From contig JAFGFM010000010.1 of assembly GCA_016931115.1 (NCBI GenBank), positions 1-64,000 of the forward strand: a stretch of 64,000 nt of DNA. The letters are read 5' to 3'. The translations under genes and the position numbers were made by a program. This stretch comes from Deltaproteobacteria bacterium. Lineage in GTDB: Bacteria; Desulfobacterota; DSM-4660; Desulfatiglandales; HGW-15. This document shows positions 49,898 to 59,911 of the stretch, in pieces. Under the pieces are notes generated by a model. That model was not told where the DNA came from. It did not search any database and was given only the letters and a program-made list of their open reading frames with translations. Position 1 is the stretch's first letter, and each line of letters starts with the position of its first letter.

Positions 49898-50965
49898 TCA
49901 TGAGATGACCGGGTAACGGAATTCAATCCCCTGGTAATTCCTCAAAATTATCTGGTCTCCCTTTATTGCCTTTACATATTCGGGTAATACAGGTATTTTC
50001 CCGCCTCCATAGGGGAGATCAATCACAAACCTCGGCACCCCTATACCTGAGATATTTCCTTGAAGCCCGGCCATTATCTCTATACCTTTAGTAAGAGGGG
50101 TCCAGAAATGGGATGTCCCCTTAACCAGATCCGCCTGAAACAGATAATACGGCTTTACACGAATTGCAAGAAGTCTTCTCATCAGCTCTGAAATAGTTAC
50201 AATATCATCATTGATCCCCTTGAGAAGCACAGTCTGACAACCCAGTGGTATCCCTGCGTCTGCAATCATCTTGCAGGCCATGGATGATTCAGGAGTAATC
50301 TCCGCAGGGTGATTGAAATGGGTATTAATATAAAGGGGGTGATGTTTTTTAAAAATATTAAGCAGTTCCGGGGTTATCCTCTGCGGAAGGGTACATGGCA
50401 CCCTTGAACCAATCCGGATGATCTCCACATGGTCAATGGCCTTTACCTTTGACAGGATACTGTCAAGCCTTTCATCTGAAAGCAGCAGAGGATCACCCCC
50501 TGATAAAAGCACATCCCTTATGGTTTTTGTTTTTTCTATGTATCTTAATCCTTCCTTTATTGATTCTTCTGTTACCATAGAGGGGTGGCCGACCTTTCTT
50601 TTTCTGTTGCAGAACCTGCAATACATTGCACATCTCCCTGATATCAGAAAAAGCACCCTGTCAGGATATTTATGTGTCAGTCCAGGCACAGGGGAGAGAT
50701 TTTCCTCATCAAGGGGGTCTATATAGCCTTTATGAGATTCGATCTCTCTTATGTCCGGTATGGCCTGTTTCATTAAACGGTTATCTGATCTGATCAGATT
50801 AAAATAGTAGGGGTTGATAAGCATCGGGTATATTTTTACTACCTGATCAATATCAGGGCTGTTAAACCCTTCCATATTCGGCAATTCGTCAGATCTTTTT
50901 ATGCTTTTGGCAAGTAAATCTTCCCACAACACTGCTGGATCTTTTCTTTTAAAAATAATCTCCAA
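49898..50965 (-). CDS. KamA-family radical SAM protein (lysine 2,3-aminomutase-like)
   Basis: RVLFLISGRCAMYCRFCNRKRKVG, DVLLSGGDPLLLSDERLD, IRIGSRVPCTLPQRI, FNHPAEITPE. Confidence 0.92.
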   Translation of the reverse strand: MEIIFKRKDPAVLWEDLLAKSIKRSDELPNMEGFNSPDIDQVVKIYPMLINPYYFNLIRSDNRLMKQAIPDIREIESHKGYIDPLDEENLSPVPGLTHKYPDRVLFLISGRCAMYCRFCNRKRKVGHPSMVTEESIKEGLRYIEKTKTIRDVLLSGGDPLLLSDERLDSILSKVKAIDHVEIIRIGSRVPCTLPQRITPELLNIFKKHHPLYINTHFNHPAEITPESSMACKMIADAGIPLGCQTVLLKGINDDIVTISELMRRLLAIRVKPYYLFQADLVKGTSHFWTPLTKGIEIMAGLQGNISGIGVPRFVIDLPYGGGKIPVLPEYVKAIKGDQIILRNYQGIEFRYPVIS

Positions 50966-50988
50966 TCTTTTACCTGAAATGCCTCTAG

Positions 50989-52347
50989 CTAAAACAGTAT
51001 ATCCATTAAATCCAGTACAGAATTTATGCTGTACATTTTAATGTTATGGGGGGCTCTGCAACCCTCGAAATTACTCTTTGACAGGATACATTTTTTAAAT
51101 CCCATTTTTTCAGCCTCTTTTATCCTGGTTTCTGGCTGGATAACCCCTCTTACCTCACCGGCAAGACCTACTTCACCGAATACAATCATCTCCGGGTCAA
51201 CTGGCCTGTTCAGGAAACTGGAGATCATAGCTGCTACAATACCCAGGTCAGCAGCTGGTTCATCTACCTTAAGGCCGCCAGCCACATTTACAAATATATC
51301 CTGATCCCCCATTTCAATACCCATTCTTTTTGCAATGACAGCAACCAATAGTGAGATACGATTGTGATCTACACCGATCGCTGTTCTTCTTGGCATCCCG
51401 AAAGGGCTGGGGCAAACCAGAGCCTGTATCTCCAGCAGCAGAGGGCGGGTGCCTTCAAGGCATGGGATTACAATTGATCCTGAGGCGTTTTCAGGCCGTT
51501 CTTCAAGGAATATTCTTGAAGGGTTTCCAACCTGGGCTAGACCTGTCTCATTCATCTCAAATACACCAATTTCATTGGTTGAGCCGTAACGGTTTTTTAT
51601 GGCCCTTATTATCCTGAATGTATGGCTTGCGTCTCCCTCAAAATAGAGCACTGTATCTACAAGATGTTCCAGTATTTTGGGGCCTGCTATTGAGCCCTCC
51701 TTTGTAATATGCCCGATCAGTATGGTAGGGATGCCCTTTTCCTTTGCCCATCTGAGTATCTTGCCAGATACCTCGCGAATCTGCCCCACACTCCCCGGTG
51801 CAGATGGCAGTGTATCTGTGTATGTTGTCTGTATGGAGTCCACAACAAGCAGGTCTGTTTTAATATCCCTGATCCTTTCAAAAAGTTCCTCTATTCGTGT
51901 GCCTGTAACTATAAAAATATTTTCTGAATTTATTGAAAGCCTCTGTGCCCTGAGTTTTATCTGCTGTGCAGATTCCTCCCCTGATAAATATATGGTATTC
52001 AGGTTTTGAAGGGAGAGTTTACCCGCCACCTGCAGAATTAGTGTTGACTTCCCTATGCCCGGTTCTCCTCCTAAAAGTAAAAGAGAACCGGGGACAATGC
52101 CGCCGCCTATTGCCCTGTCAAATTCATCCAGGCCGGTTTTAATCTTGCTGTCAGGGTTAAACTCAATACTGCTTATCTCCTGAGGTGCGCTCATGGTAAG
52201 TTGTAACAGGCCGGTTTTCCCGGGATCATGAAACAACTCCTCAACAATGCTATCCCACTGGTTACAGTCCGGGCATTTTCCAAGCCATTTTGGTGTCTGG
52301 TACCCGCAGTTCTGGCATATATATATAATTTTGGGGTTTTTTGCCAT
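50989..52347 (-). CDS. radA: DNA repair protein RadA
   Basis: YICQNCGYQTPKWLGKCPDCNQWDSIVEE, LLLLGGEPGIGKSTLILQVAG, KNRYGSTNEIGVFEM, VNVAGGLKVDEPAADLGI. Confidence 0.97.
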   Translation of the reverse strand: MAKNPKIIYICQNCGYQTPKWLGKCPDCNQWDSIVEELFHDPGKTGLLQLTMSAPQEISSIEFNPDSKIKTGLDEFDRAIGGGIVPGSLLLLGGEPGIGKSTLILQVAGKLSLQNLNTIYLSGEESAQQIKLRAQRLSINSENIFIVTGTRIEELFERIRDIKTDLLVVDSIQTTYTDTLPSAPGSVGQIREVSGKILRWAKEKGIPTILIGHITKEGSIAGPKILEHLVDTVLYFEGDASHTFRIIRAIKNRYGSTNEIGVFEMNETGLAQVGNPSRIFLEERPENASGSIVIPCLEGTRPLLLEIQALVCPSPFGMPRRTAIGVDHNRISLLVAVIAKRMGIEMGDQDIFVNVAGGLKVDEPAADLGIVAAMISSFLNRPVDPEMIVFGEVGLAGEVRGVIQPETRIKEAEKMGFKKCILSKSNFEGCRAPHNIKMYSINSVLDLMDILF

Positions 52348-52368
52348 GAGTATGCCTGAAATATCCTG

Positions 52369-52893
52369 CTATTTAAACTTTATTTCCGCCCCCTGGGTTT
52401 TTGAGAGCTCTACCAATTCGGTTCGCCATTTTTCTATTCCTGTGCGACCCTCTTCAAGTTTTCTATTACCCTGCTCTATTATTCTCTGATCCCTGTTTTC
52501 AAGCCCTAACATAATTGTCTGAAATCCTTCCATGGTAGATTCTGCTGCTTTAATATAGAAAGAATGTACCTGTTTAACCTCAAGTGTTTCGGGCCTTATC
52601 TCTCTGAGGCCGGTTAAAAACCTCTTATAGGTAGGGATAATATAATCTTTCAGGGCATCAAGAAGCTTTTGGTCGGTAGTTGAATTTTCACCTGTAACTG
52701 ATCCATAAGTCTCAAGTGATTTTTGTTCAAGCTCGGCAATGGCAATCAGCCCCTGATTTACATAGTTTACAATATCGCTGGCAGCAGGACCGGAAACCAG
52801 TTTGCCACCGGTATTATTTTGTCCTGATGCACAACTAAAGAATGTGATCATAAAAATAACAAAGGTGAGAAATATACATGTTAAGTATTTCAT
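52369..52893 (-). CDS. Hypothetical lipoprotein
   Basis: Signal peptide with lipobox-like ITFFSCAS. Confidence 0.6.
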   Translation of the reverse strand: MKYLTCIFLTFVIFMITFFSCASGQNNTGGKLVSGPAASDIVNYVNQGLIAIAELEQKSLETYGSVTGENSTTDQKLLDALKDYIIPTYKRFLTGLREIRPETLEVKQVHSFYIKAAESTMEGFQTIMLGLENRDQRIIEQGNRKLEEGRTGIEKWRTELVELSKTQGAEIKFK

Positions 52894-53101
52894 ATTTTAT
52901 CCTCATTTGAATTGAATTAATATTTTTCATTTGCTGTAAAGGTAATATTAATATTATGGAAATATCAAGTTAAATATCAGGGCATTGGTCTAACTTTTTT
53001 GTTGATTTTGTCTGTATTATGCTTTATAAGATACAACTATCTTCTTATTAGTGATTTCATTTACAATAAATAAGGGAAAAAAAGACAGTTTTAAAAAAAG
53101 C

Positions 53102-53130
53102 TTGACTCTGTTTTATTATTGTTATTTAAT
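53102..53130 (+). promoter_or_regulatory. Sigma70-like promoter for the GfcA-like gene
   Basis: TTGACT-N17-TTTAAT about 50 nt upstream of ATG 53181. Confidence 0.5.
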
Positions 53131-53180
53131 CCTGTCTTCATGAATGGGAGGGGCTAAACATTAACCTAGGAGGGTTTAAG

Positions 53181-53438
53181 ATGAAAAGAAGTTTTTCATG
53201 GAAGATTGTTGTTAGTATTTTGTCATTGGCGTTAATTCTGGTACCGGTAACTTCATCTGTTTCCTTTGCCCAGGCTGAATCAGGCGCTGCAGCAGCTGGC
53301 TCAGCTGGCGCAGGCGGGGCAGCTGGACTCAGCACAGCCGCTATTGTTGGTATCTCTGCAGCAGTAGTTGCAGTTGGTGTTGCAGTAGCAGCAGCTATCG
53401 ACGATGATGACACCGCTGCGGCTCACCACCACCCATAA
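53181..53438 (+). CDS. Small secreted Ala/Gly-rich protein, GfcA-like architecture
   Basis: Signal peptide ...SVSFAQA, then SGAAAAGSAGAGGAAGLSTAAIVGISAAVVAVGVAVAAAIDDDDTAAAHHHP; AGGAGGG RBS upstream; adjacent to SLBB exporter. Confidence 0.7.
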   Translation: MKRSFSWKIVVSILSLALILVPVTSSVSFAQAESGAAAAGSAGAGGAAGLSTAAIVGISAAVVAVGVAVAAAIDDDDTAAAHHHP

Positions 53439-53460
53439 TTATTCACAACAAATGTTTTTT

Positions 53461-53497
53461 AGGGGACCTGCATTCCAGGCCCCCTGAATTTTTTTAT
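53461..53497 (+). terminator. Terminator after the small secreted protein gene
   Basis: AGGGGaCCTGcattcCAGGcCCCCT followed by gaaTTTTTTT. Confidence 0.7.
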
Positions 53498-53704
53498 CCT
53501 TTTCTAATAACAATGAATTTGTTTTATGGATTAGTGTTATCTTCTCACTTTTAGAATCCTTTGTTTCTCTTTAATTATCAATATTTGTTAATGCCTTTGT
53601 GTTTAGTTCTTGATAAAAGGATAGTTGTAATATATAAACCCGATGATGCTTTGTAAATAACATCTGGCCGGTTTTTTCAATATATTAATATTACTCAAAA
53701 ATGT

Positions 53705-56560
53705 ATGAAAGGTGTTTTAATGATGATCTCTTTTTCATGCCGAAATTGCTTTAAGCTTTTTACATATTTTTTTTTGATATCTTTTATGTTTTCCCCAAAA
53801 CTATCTTTTGCCCAGACTTCAGGGTCTCTAATAGAACAGAAAATTAAGGAAAAAACAGGTGTTACCTCAATAAGTACCATTGGTGCAGATATTAACGATT
53901 ATGGATATAAAAGATCATTAAGCGATTCGATTAAAGATGAGATAATCAGTGGCCTCAATGCAGAAGAGCTACAAATGTTATTTGAAAAGCTTGATGATGC
54001 AGACAGGCAGGATCTGTTTAGCCATATTTCTTCATCACAGAAAAGGGTTGTTTTCGTTACACTTACCGATAATGAAAAACAAAAGATATTCCAGACCCTC
54101 GGTGATAAAGATAAAATTGATCTTTTTGGTATGATTGAGGACAAGGAGAGGATAATTATCCTGAGCAACCTTGGATACATGGAAAAATCCAGGCTCATAA
54201 ACAGCCTTTCCATCTCTGAAAAAAAGATATGGCTGGAAAAATACCCTGAATTAGCCTCTTTGATTGAATTAAAAGGGGAGGAGTTTATACCGGAAGGGGC
54301 TGAAAAAGGTGTTTCAAGGCTTGAAGAGATCTTTTCGGGTCAATTTCCTTCAAGTATTAATAAGGAGATTCGCCAGTTTGGATATGATTTTTTTATGCAA
54401 AAATCATCCTTTTCTCCTGAAAAAAATGTGCCAGTGAGCAGTGAATATTCTATCGGTCCTGGGGATTCATTTACCATTAACCTATGGGGAAATGTAGAGG
54501 AAGCACATTATGCAACTGTATCAAGGGATGGCACCATTACCCTCCCCAGGCTGGGAACCCTTTCAGTCAGCGGATTGACATTTTCTGAACTAAAAGAGTT
54601 TCTATGTAACAGATTCAAAGAGTATTATCCTGACTTTAAAATGAACATAGCAATGGATGCCCTCAAATCCATTGACATATTCATGGTCGGTGAGTTGAAC
54701 AACCCTGGCACTTACAGCATTAGTTCTCTATCCTCTGTTGTATCAGCTCTGTATGCCTCTGGCGGTCCCAATAAAAACGGCACACTGCGAAATATTAGCA
54801 TTCTGAATAATGGTGAACTTATAAAAAAAATCGATCTTTATGATTTTTTCATTAGTGGTGCAAAAGGTGATGATATTACCCTTAAACAGGGTTATACAGT
54901 ATTTGTACCTGTTATCGGCCCGACAGTAGCTGTTGCAGGACATGTCAAGAGGCCTGCCATTTATGAGATAAAAGAGGGGCAGACACTGGATCAGATAATA
55001 GACTTTGCAGGGGGGCTGCTTCCCACAAGTCATCTTCAGAATATAATTGTTGAGAGAATTGTGGGGCAAAAGGGGAGGGTAGTGGTCAGTTTTGATATCG
55101 ATCCCTCAAATGATAAAACAGCCCAGAATCTGAAAACAGTATTGAAAGATGGTGATCTGGTAAAAATATACCCTGTACATAAAAATATCGAAAAGGTGGT
55201 ATACCTTGAGGGTAATGTTAAATATCCCAATGAATATGAGTTAAAGGAAGGGATGAAATTAAAGGATATTATACCCTCATACGATTACCTGTTACCGGAG
55301 TCATATCTTCCTCAGGCTGAAATATTAAGGCTGGTCCCCCCGAATCTCCACCCTGAAGTAAGGCCATTTGATCTTGGAAAGATGCTGGATGGAGACGAGA
55401 GTGAGAATCTTGAACTTAACGACAGAGACAGGATCATAATCTACAACGCATGGGAAAAACAGAATATTCCAGAGGTATCTATAAGTGGAGCAGTGAGAAA
55501 TCCGGGTATCTTTAGATTATACAAAGATATGACAGTCAAGGACCTGATTTTTGCTGCGGGTAATGCAACTAAAGATGCCTATCTGGAAAAGGGCGAGCTT
55601 ACGCGTGTGCTTTCAGGTGATTCAGGTGCAGATATTGTCAAGATCGATTTTTCACCTAAAAGGGCAACAGAGGGTTATCCTGAAGATAATATCACCCTTC
55701 AGGAAGATGATAAGGTTTTTATTAGAGAGATCCCCAACTATAAAACTTCGCTTGAAAAAAAGGTGTATCTTGAAGGGGAGTTCAGATTCCCTGGCGAATA
55801 CAGCTTTAATGAGGGTGAAACCATCTCATCTGTAATAGAAAGGGCGGGCGGTCTGACCGAAGATGCATATCCATATGGCGCTTTTTTTACCCGTGAATCA
55901 GTAAAAGAGATGCAGACAGAGAGGAAAAGAGAATACATAGAGAAGCTTGAGCAGGATATCTTTACTATCAGCGCCTATTCTGCTGAAACAGCGCTTGATG
56001 CATCACAGGCCAGTGTTGCCATGCAGACACTTAATGCAAAAAGAGAGATGCTCGAAAGACTGAAACAGGCTGAGCCGACCGGGCGTATGATAATCGATAT
56101 TGCTGAAGCATTACTTATACCATCAGGTGATAATGATCTTGAGTTAAGGGCCGGTGACAGGATTGTTGTAGGGAAAAGACCCGATTCTGTCTTTGTCATA
56201 GGAGAGGTATATAATCCGAATGCAATAATATGTAAGACCCGTAATGATGTGGGTGATTATCTTAATCTTGTCGGAGGAATTACAGGTAATGCAGATAAGA
56301 AACAGCTTTATATTGTAAGGGCAGATGGCACTGTAATAAGTAAAAAACAGGAGAAATTCGGATTGTTTAACTGGGACAGTTCATCACACAGATGGGGATT
56401 TGGCTCCTTTAATAGCATTGAAATGAAACCAGGAGATACCATAATTGTCCCCAAAAAGGTTATGAAATATGGCTGGCTTAAGCTTTTTAAGGATACTTCA
56501 AATATTCTCTATCAATTGGCTGTAGCAGCAGGAGTGCTTAATGATATAATAGATGATTAA
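53705..56560 (+). CDS. SLBB-domain polysaccharide export protein (Wza/GfcE-like) with N-terminal 12-aa repeats
   Basis: EYSIGPGDSFTINLWGNVEEAHYATVSRDGTITLPRLGTLSVSGLTFSEL (Poly_export) plus repeated SLBB units (VAGHVKRPAIYEIKEGQTLDQIIDFAGG; LEGNVKYPNEYELKEGMKLKDII; ISGAVRNPGIFRLYKDMTVKDLIFAAG; LEGEFRFPGEYSFNEGETISSVIERAGG). Confidence 0.93.
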   Translation: MKGVLMMISFSCRNCFKLFTYFFLISFMFSPKLSFAQTSGSLIEQKIKEKTGVTSISTIGADINDYGYKRSLSDSIKDEIISGLNAEELQMLFEKLDDADRQDLFSHISSSQKRVVFVTLTDNEKQKIFQTLGDKDKIDLFGMIEDKERIIILSNLGYMEKSRLINSLSISEKKIWLEKYPELASLIELKGEEFIPEGAEKGVSRLEEIFSGQFPSSINKEIRQFGYDFFMQKSSFSPEKNVPVSSEYSIGPGDSFTINLWGNVEEAHYATVSRDGTITLPRLGTLSVSGLTFSELKEFLCNRFKEYYPDFKMNIAMDALKSIDIFMVGELNNPGTYSISSLSSVVSALYASGGPNKNGTLRNISILNNGELIKKIDLYDFFISGAKGDDITLKQGYTVFVPVIGPTVAVAGHVKRPAIYEIKEGQTLDQIIDFAGGLLPTSHLQNIIVERIVGQKGRVVVSFDIDPSNDKTAQNLKTVLKDGDLVKIYPVHKNIEKVVYLEGNVKYPNEYELKEGMKLKDIIPSYDYLLPESYLPQAEILRLVPPNLHPEVRPFDLGKMLDGDESENLELNDRDRIIIYNAWEKQNIPEVSISGAVRNPGIFRLYKDMTVKDLIFAAGNATKDAYLEKGELTRVLSGDSGADIVKIDFSPKRATEGYPEDNITLQEDDKVFIREIPNYKTSLEKKVYLEGEFRFPGEYSFNEGETISSVIERAGGLTEDAYPYGAFFTRESVKEMQTERKREYIEKLEQDIFTISAYSAETALDASQASVAMQTLNAKREMLERLKQAEPTGRMIIDIAEALLIPSGDNDLELRAGDRIVVGKRPDSVFVIGEVYNPNAIICKTRNDVGDYLNLVGGITGNADKKQLYIVRADGTVISKKQEKFGLFNWDSSSHRWGFGSFNSIEMKPGDTIIVPKKVMKYGWLKLFKDTSNILYQLAVAAGVLNDIIDD

Positions 56561-56594
56561 GTAAAATGCACTGAGTTTTTTATTGATTTACTGA

Positions 56595-56628
56595 CAGGCA
56601 TCACTGAAAAAGTGATGCCTGTTTTTTT
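56595..56628 (+). terminator. Rho-independent terminator after SLBB gene
   Basis: CAGGCATCACT-gaaaa-AGTGATGCCTG-TTTTTTT. Confidence 0.85.
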
Positions 56629-56638
56629 AACACTTATG

Positions 56639-59134
56639 TTATCCGCATTTTGAATAACCGCATGAATGGCATGTCATACAGCCCTCTTCAAAACTGATTG
56701 TCTGTCCGCATTCAGGGCATTTTTCACCCATAAAGGTATTTGAAGAGTTAGATGGCGCGCCTGTTTTTATTTTGCCATTCATGTATCTGTTTTTAAGTAC
56801 CCGTCCTATGGCATCAGGAATAGAAAGCACAAGCCCATCCTTCTGGAAGATCGGGTATTCACCGCCTATCCCCTCTATCTGTTTTACAATCTTTTCTACC
56901 TCTACGCCGGATCTGAGTGCAAGCGAAACTAGACGACCTATAGCCTCTGTCTTGGCTGTGGTTGATCTGCCTGATTTACCAATCGTTGCAAAAACCTCAA
57001 ATGGTTTACCATCCATTTCTGTAACAGTAACATACAGGTTCCCCATACCTGTCATCATCTTTGATGTAAAGCCCTCAAGGGTCTCAGGCCGTTCCTTGAT
57101 ATCAGCAAGACTTGCGGCACTTTTTACCTTTTCTTTATCGCTGAAACTCAATACCTGATTTTCTTTGCTCCCGTCTCTGTAGATGGTAACACCTTTGCAC
57201 CCAAGCTCGTAGGCGGTGTTATATACCTTTCTCACATCCTCAACAGTGGCATCCATAGACAGGTTAACTGTTTTTGAGACAGCATTGTCTGTATGTTTTT
57301 GGAATGCCGCCTGCATTCTGATATGCCATTCAGGGGTAACATCATGGGCTGTTACAAATATTTCTCTTACATCCTTGGGGATCTGCTTTAGCCCATGAAT
57401 AGAACCCCTTTTAGCGATAGTATCCATAAGTTCGGCGCTGTAAAAACCCCTTTCCTTGGCGACTGTTTCAAAATAGGGGTTAACCTCTGTCAGGATGCTG
57501 TTATCCATTACTCTCCTTACAAAGCTTAAGGCAAATAGAGGTTCGATGCCGCTGGAACATCCTGCAAGTATGCTCAGTGTGCCTGTTGGGGCAATTGTGG
57601 TAGCAGTTGCATTCCTGTATTTTTTATTTTCCTGGTCTTTGAATATGCTGTAATTGAAATTTTCAAATACCCCACGCTCCTCGGCTAGAAATTTTGATGC
57701 CTCATGAGATTCCTTCTGTATATAACTCATAACCTCTTCAGCAGTTTCAAGCGCCCTCTCAGAGTTGTACGGGATTTTCAACTGATAAAGCATGTCTGCA
57801 AAACCCATAATGCCAAGCCCTATCTTCCTGTTACCCTTCACCATTGCGTCTATGTCCGGCAGGGGATACTTTGACATGTCAATAGTGTTATCCAGGAATC
57901 TCACGCTCCACCAGATCAGCTCCTTCAGACCTTCATAGTCAATTTTAGGCGCTTCCTGATTCTCGATTACATACTTTGCAAGGTTGATGGAACCAAGATT
58001 ACATGCCTCCATGGGGAGGAGAGGTTGCTCGCCACATGGGTTGGTGCTCTCAATTTCACCGAGTTCAGGGGTAGGGTTGTCCCGGTTAATCCTATCAAGA
58101 AAGATAATCCCCGGGTCCCCGTTCTGCCATGCCTGTGTTAAAAGTGCATTATAAACCTCTGTGCTGCTCATTTCCCCTGCTTTGCGTCTATCCCTCGGAT
58201 CTATAAGGTCATAATTTTCACCTTTTTTCAGCGCCTGCATGAATTTATCAGTAACACCTACCGAGATATTGAAGTTGTTTAATTCCCTGTTATCCCTTTT
58301 GCAGTATATGAATTCCATGATATCAGGGTGATCAACCCTCAATATCCCCATATTGGCGCCCCTTCGAGTACCGCCCTGTTTGACCTGTTCTGTTGCAGTA
58401 TTGAATATCCTCATAAAGGATATGGGGCCAGAAGCTACACCGCCAGTTGTTCCAACCCTGCTGCTTGTGGGCCTGAGTCTGGAAAATGAAAATCCTGTGC
58501 CGCCTCCTGATTTATGTATCAGTGCGGCGTTTTTTAATGAATCAAATATGGCATCCATGCTGTCTTCTACAGGAAGCACGAAGCATGCAGCAAGCTGACC
58601 CAGGTGCCTGCCTGCATTCATAAGGGTGGGCGAGTTTGGGAGAAATCTGAATTCAGTCATCATGCGGTAAAAATTTTCCTCAACCTTTTCAATAGAAGCT
58701 TCATTCCCATATTTTTTTTCAGCGAGGGCTATATGATGCGCCACCCTTTTGAACAGTTGTTCGGGTGTTTCGACCACATTTCCATTGCTGTCCTTTTTCA
58801 GGTATCTGGTTTTTAAAACAGTATAGGCATTTTCAGATAGGTTAATCTTCTCTTTAAGAAAAAATGAGCCTTCCAGTTTTATGGGCGTATTTTTCTTAAG
58901 GCCATATTCAAGCAGTTTAGCCTCGACAATCTCTTCCAGGAGGGGAATGGTTATGGTCTTCAGGTCCATCTGGTGGATCTCTTCCCTTAGTGCCCTGCTT
59001 ATATCCATTGCACATGAACTGTCTATTGAACTCTCCCTTATCAGCATATCTGAAAAGAGGTTATCATCCCATCTGTAAGCTGCAAGATCAAAAGTACCAT
59101 CTTTTGTAACAAGGAATTTACTCTGCTGACCCAT
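56639..59134 (-). CDS. nrdJ: Vitamin B12-dependent ribonucleotide reductase
   Basis: AACFVLPVEDSMDAIFDSLKNAALIHKSGGGTGFSFSRLRP, NPCGEQPLLPMEACNLGSINLAKY, ATTIAPTGTLSILAGCSSGIEPLFALSF, C-terminal CPECGQTISFEEGCMTCHSCGYSKC. Confidence 0.95.
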   Translation of the reverse strand: MGQQSKFLVTKDGTFDLAAYRWDDNLFSDMLIRESSIDSSCAMDISRALREEIHQMDLKTITIPLLEEIVEAKLLEYGLKKNTPIKLEGSFFLKEKINLSENAYTVLKTRYLKKDSNGNVVETPEQLFKRVAHHIALAEKKYGNEASIEKVEENFYRMMTEFRFLPNSPTLMNAGRHLGQLAACFVLPVEDSMDAIFDSLKNAALIHKSGGGTGFSFSRLRPTSSRVGTTGGVASGPISFMRIFNTATEQVKQGGTRRGANMGILRVDHPDIMEFIYCKRDNRELNNFNISVGVTDKFMQALKKGENYDLIDPRDRRKAGEMSSTEVYNALLTQAWQNGDPGIIFLDRINRDNPTPELGEIESTNPCGEQPLLPMEACNLGSINLAKYVIENQEAPKIDYEGLKELIWWSVRFLDNTIDMSKYPLPDIDAMVKGNRKIGLGIMGFADMLYQLKIPYNSERALETAEEVMSYIQKESHEASKFLAEERGVFENFNYSIFKDQENKKYRNATATTIAPTGTLSILAGCSSGIEPLFALSFVRRVMDNSILTEVNPYFETVAKERGFYSAELMDTIAKRGSIHGLKQIPKDVREIFVTAHDVTPEWHIRMQAAFQKHTDNAVSKTVNLSMDATVEDVRKVYNTAYELGCKGVTIYRDGSKENQVLSFSDKEKVKSAASLADIKERPETLEGFTSKMMTGMGNLYVTVTEMDGKPFEVFATIGKSGRSTTAKTEAIGRLVSLALRSGVEVEKIVKQIEGIGGEYPIFQKDGLVLSIPDAIGRVLKNRYMNGKIKTGAPSNSSNTFMGEKCPECGQTISFEEGCMTCHSCGYSKCG

Positions 59135-59500
59135 ATACCACCCTCCATAAAATAAATTGACGGCCTATATCTTATATTATTTATAACAATATATCATTTT
59201 CCCTGTGATGAAAAAGAAATGAAAAATCAATTGCTAAAACAATAATAGAGAGCCAGATTATCAGCTCTTCGGTCACGTTTTATACAGATGATTTCAATTA
59301 TTTATATACCCGTATATTGAATGAATAGCATTCTAGGGCACAATATATAGTATGTCAATAAATTCTTCCGGGTTTTATTAAAAAAAGAGATAATTTATAA
59401 GGGGTGCATATCAGTTGTTTCCTGTGATTCTTTTTAATTGTTTTTCATTTACAGCTTGAAGATATGACAAGGAAAGTAAGGAATATTATCTCCATATGAA

Positions 59501-59516
59501 TGGCACAAAAAATGCA
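59501..59516 (+). promoter_or_regulatory. Sigma54-like -24/-12 element
   Basis: TGGCAC-AAAAA-ATGCA (consensus TGGCAC-N5-TTGCA, one mismatch). Confidence 0.45.
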
Positions 59517-59911
59517 TATTGATGCATTGTCTGAAAAAATCTACTGATATTAAATATATTTCAATTATATTATCAAAAATTAGTACTATTATTAATGAAA
59601 TAAACAGCATTTCAAGTATTAATAATTAAATTAGAATTGTTTGTATTGTTTAACGCATACTAACATAAAAAGACAATACTTGTTGTTCGGTTTTACCGGT
59701 TTATTTGAAATAACATTTTACCTGTAAAATGAGTGATTTATTCGATTTACCTGTTTTGATTGAAAAAACAGAGATACCGGTTGTTAGAAAATTGTCGCTT
59801 ATTGCAGCGATTATTGACGATTTACAGGTTGATCAAATGACCTAAACCAGTTTTGGAAAGATGCGTAACAGGGGTGTTAATCATATTTCATTAACAAGGA
59901 GTGAACGGAAA

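Noticed and set aside
53138-53413. 91-aa minus-strand Ala/Thr-rich ORF
   Set aside because: Antisense to the small secreted protein; the plus strand has RBS, promoter, signal peptide and terminator.
59729-59845. 38-codon ORF (MSDLFDLPVLIEKTEIPVVRKLSLIAAIIDDLQVDQMT) in the MCP leader
   Set aside because: No Shine-Dalgarno visible and the start overlaps an inverted repeat; could be a leader peptide but unsupported from sequence alone.
59135-59860. Cobalamin riboswitch upstream of B12-dependent nrdJ
   Set aside because: No B12-box-like conserved sequence could be seen in the intergenic region on the minus strand.
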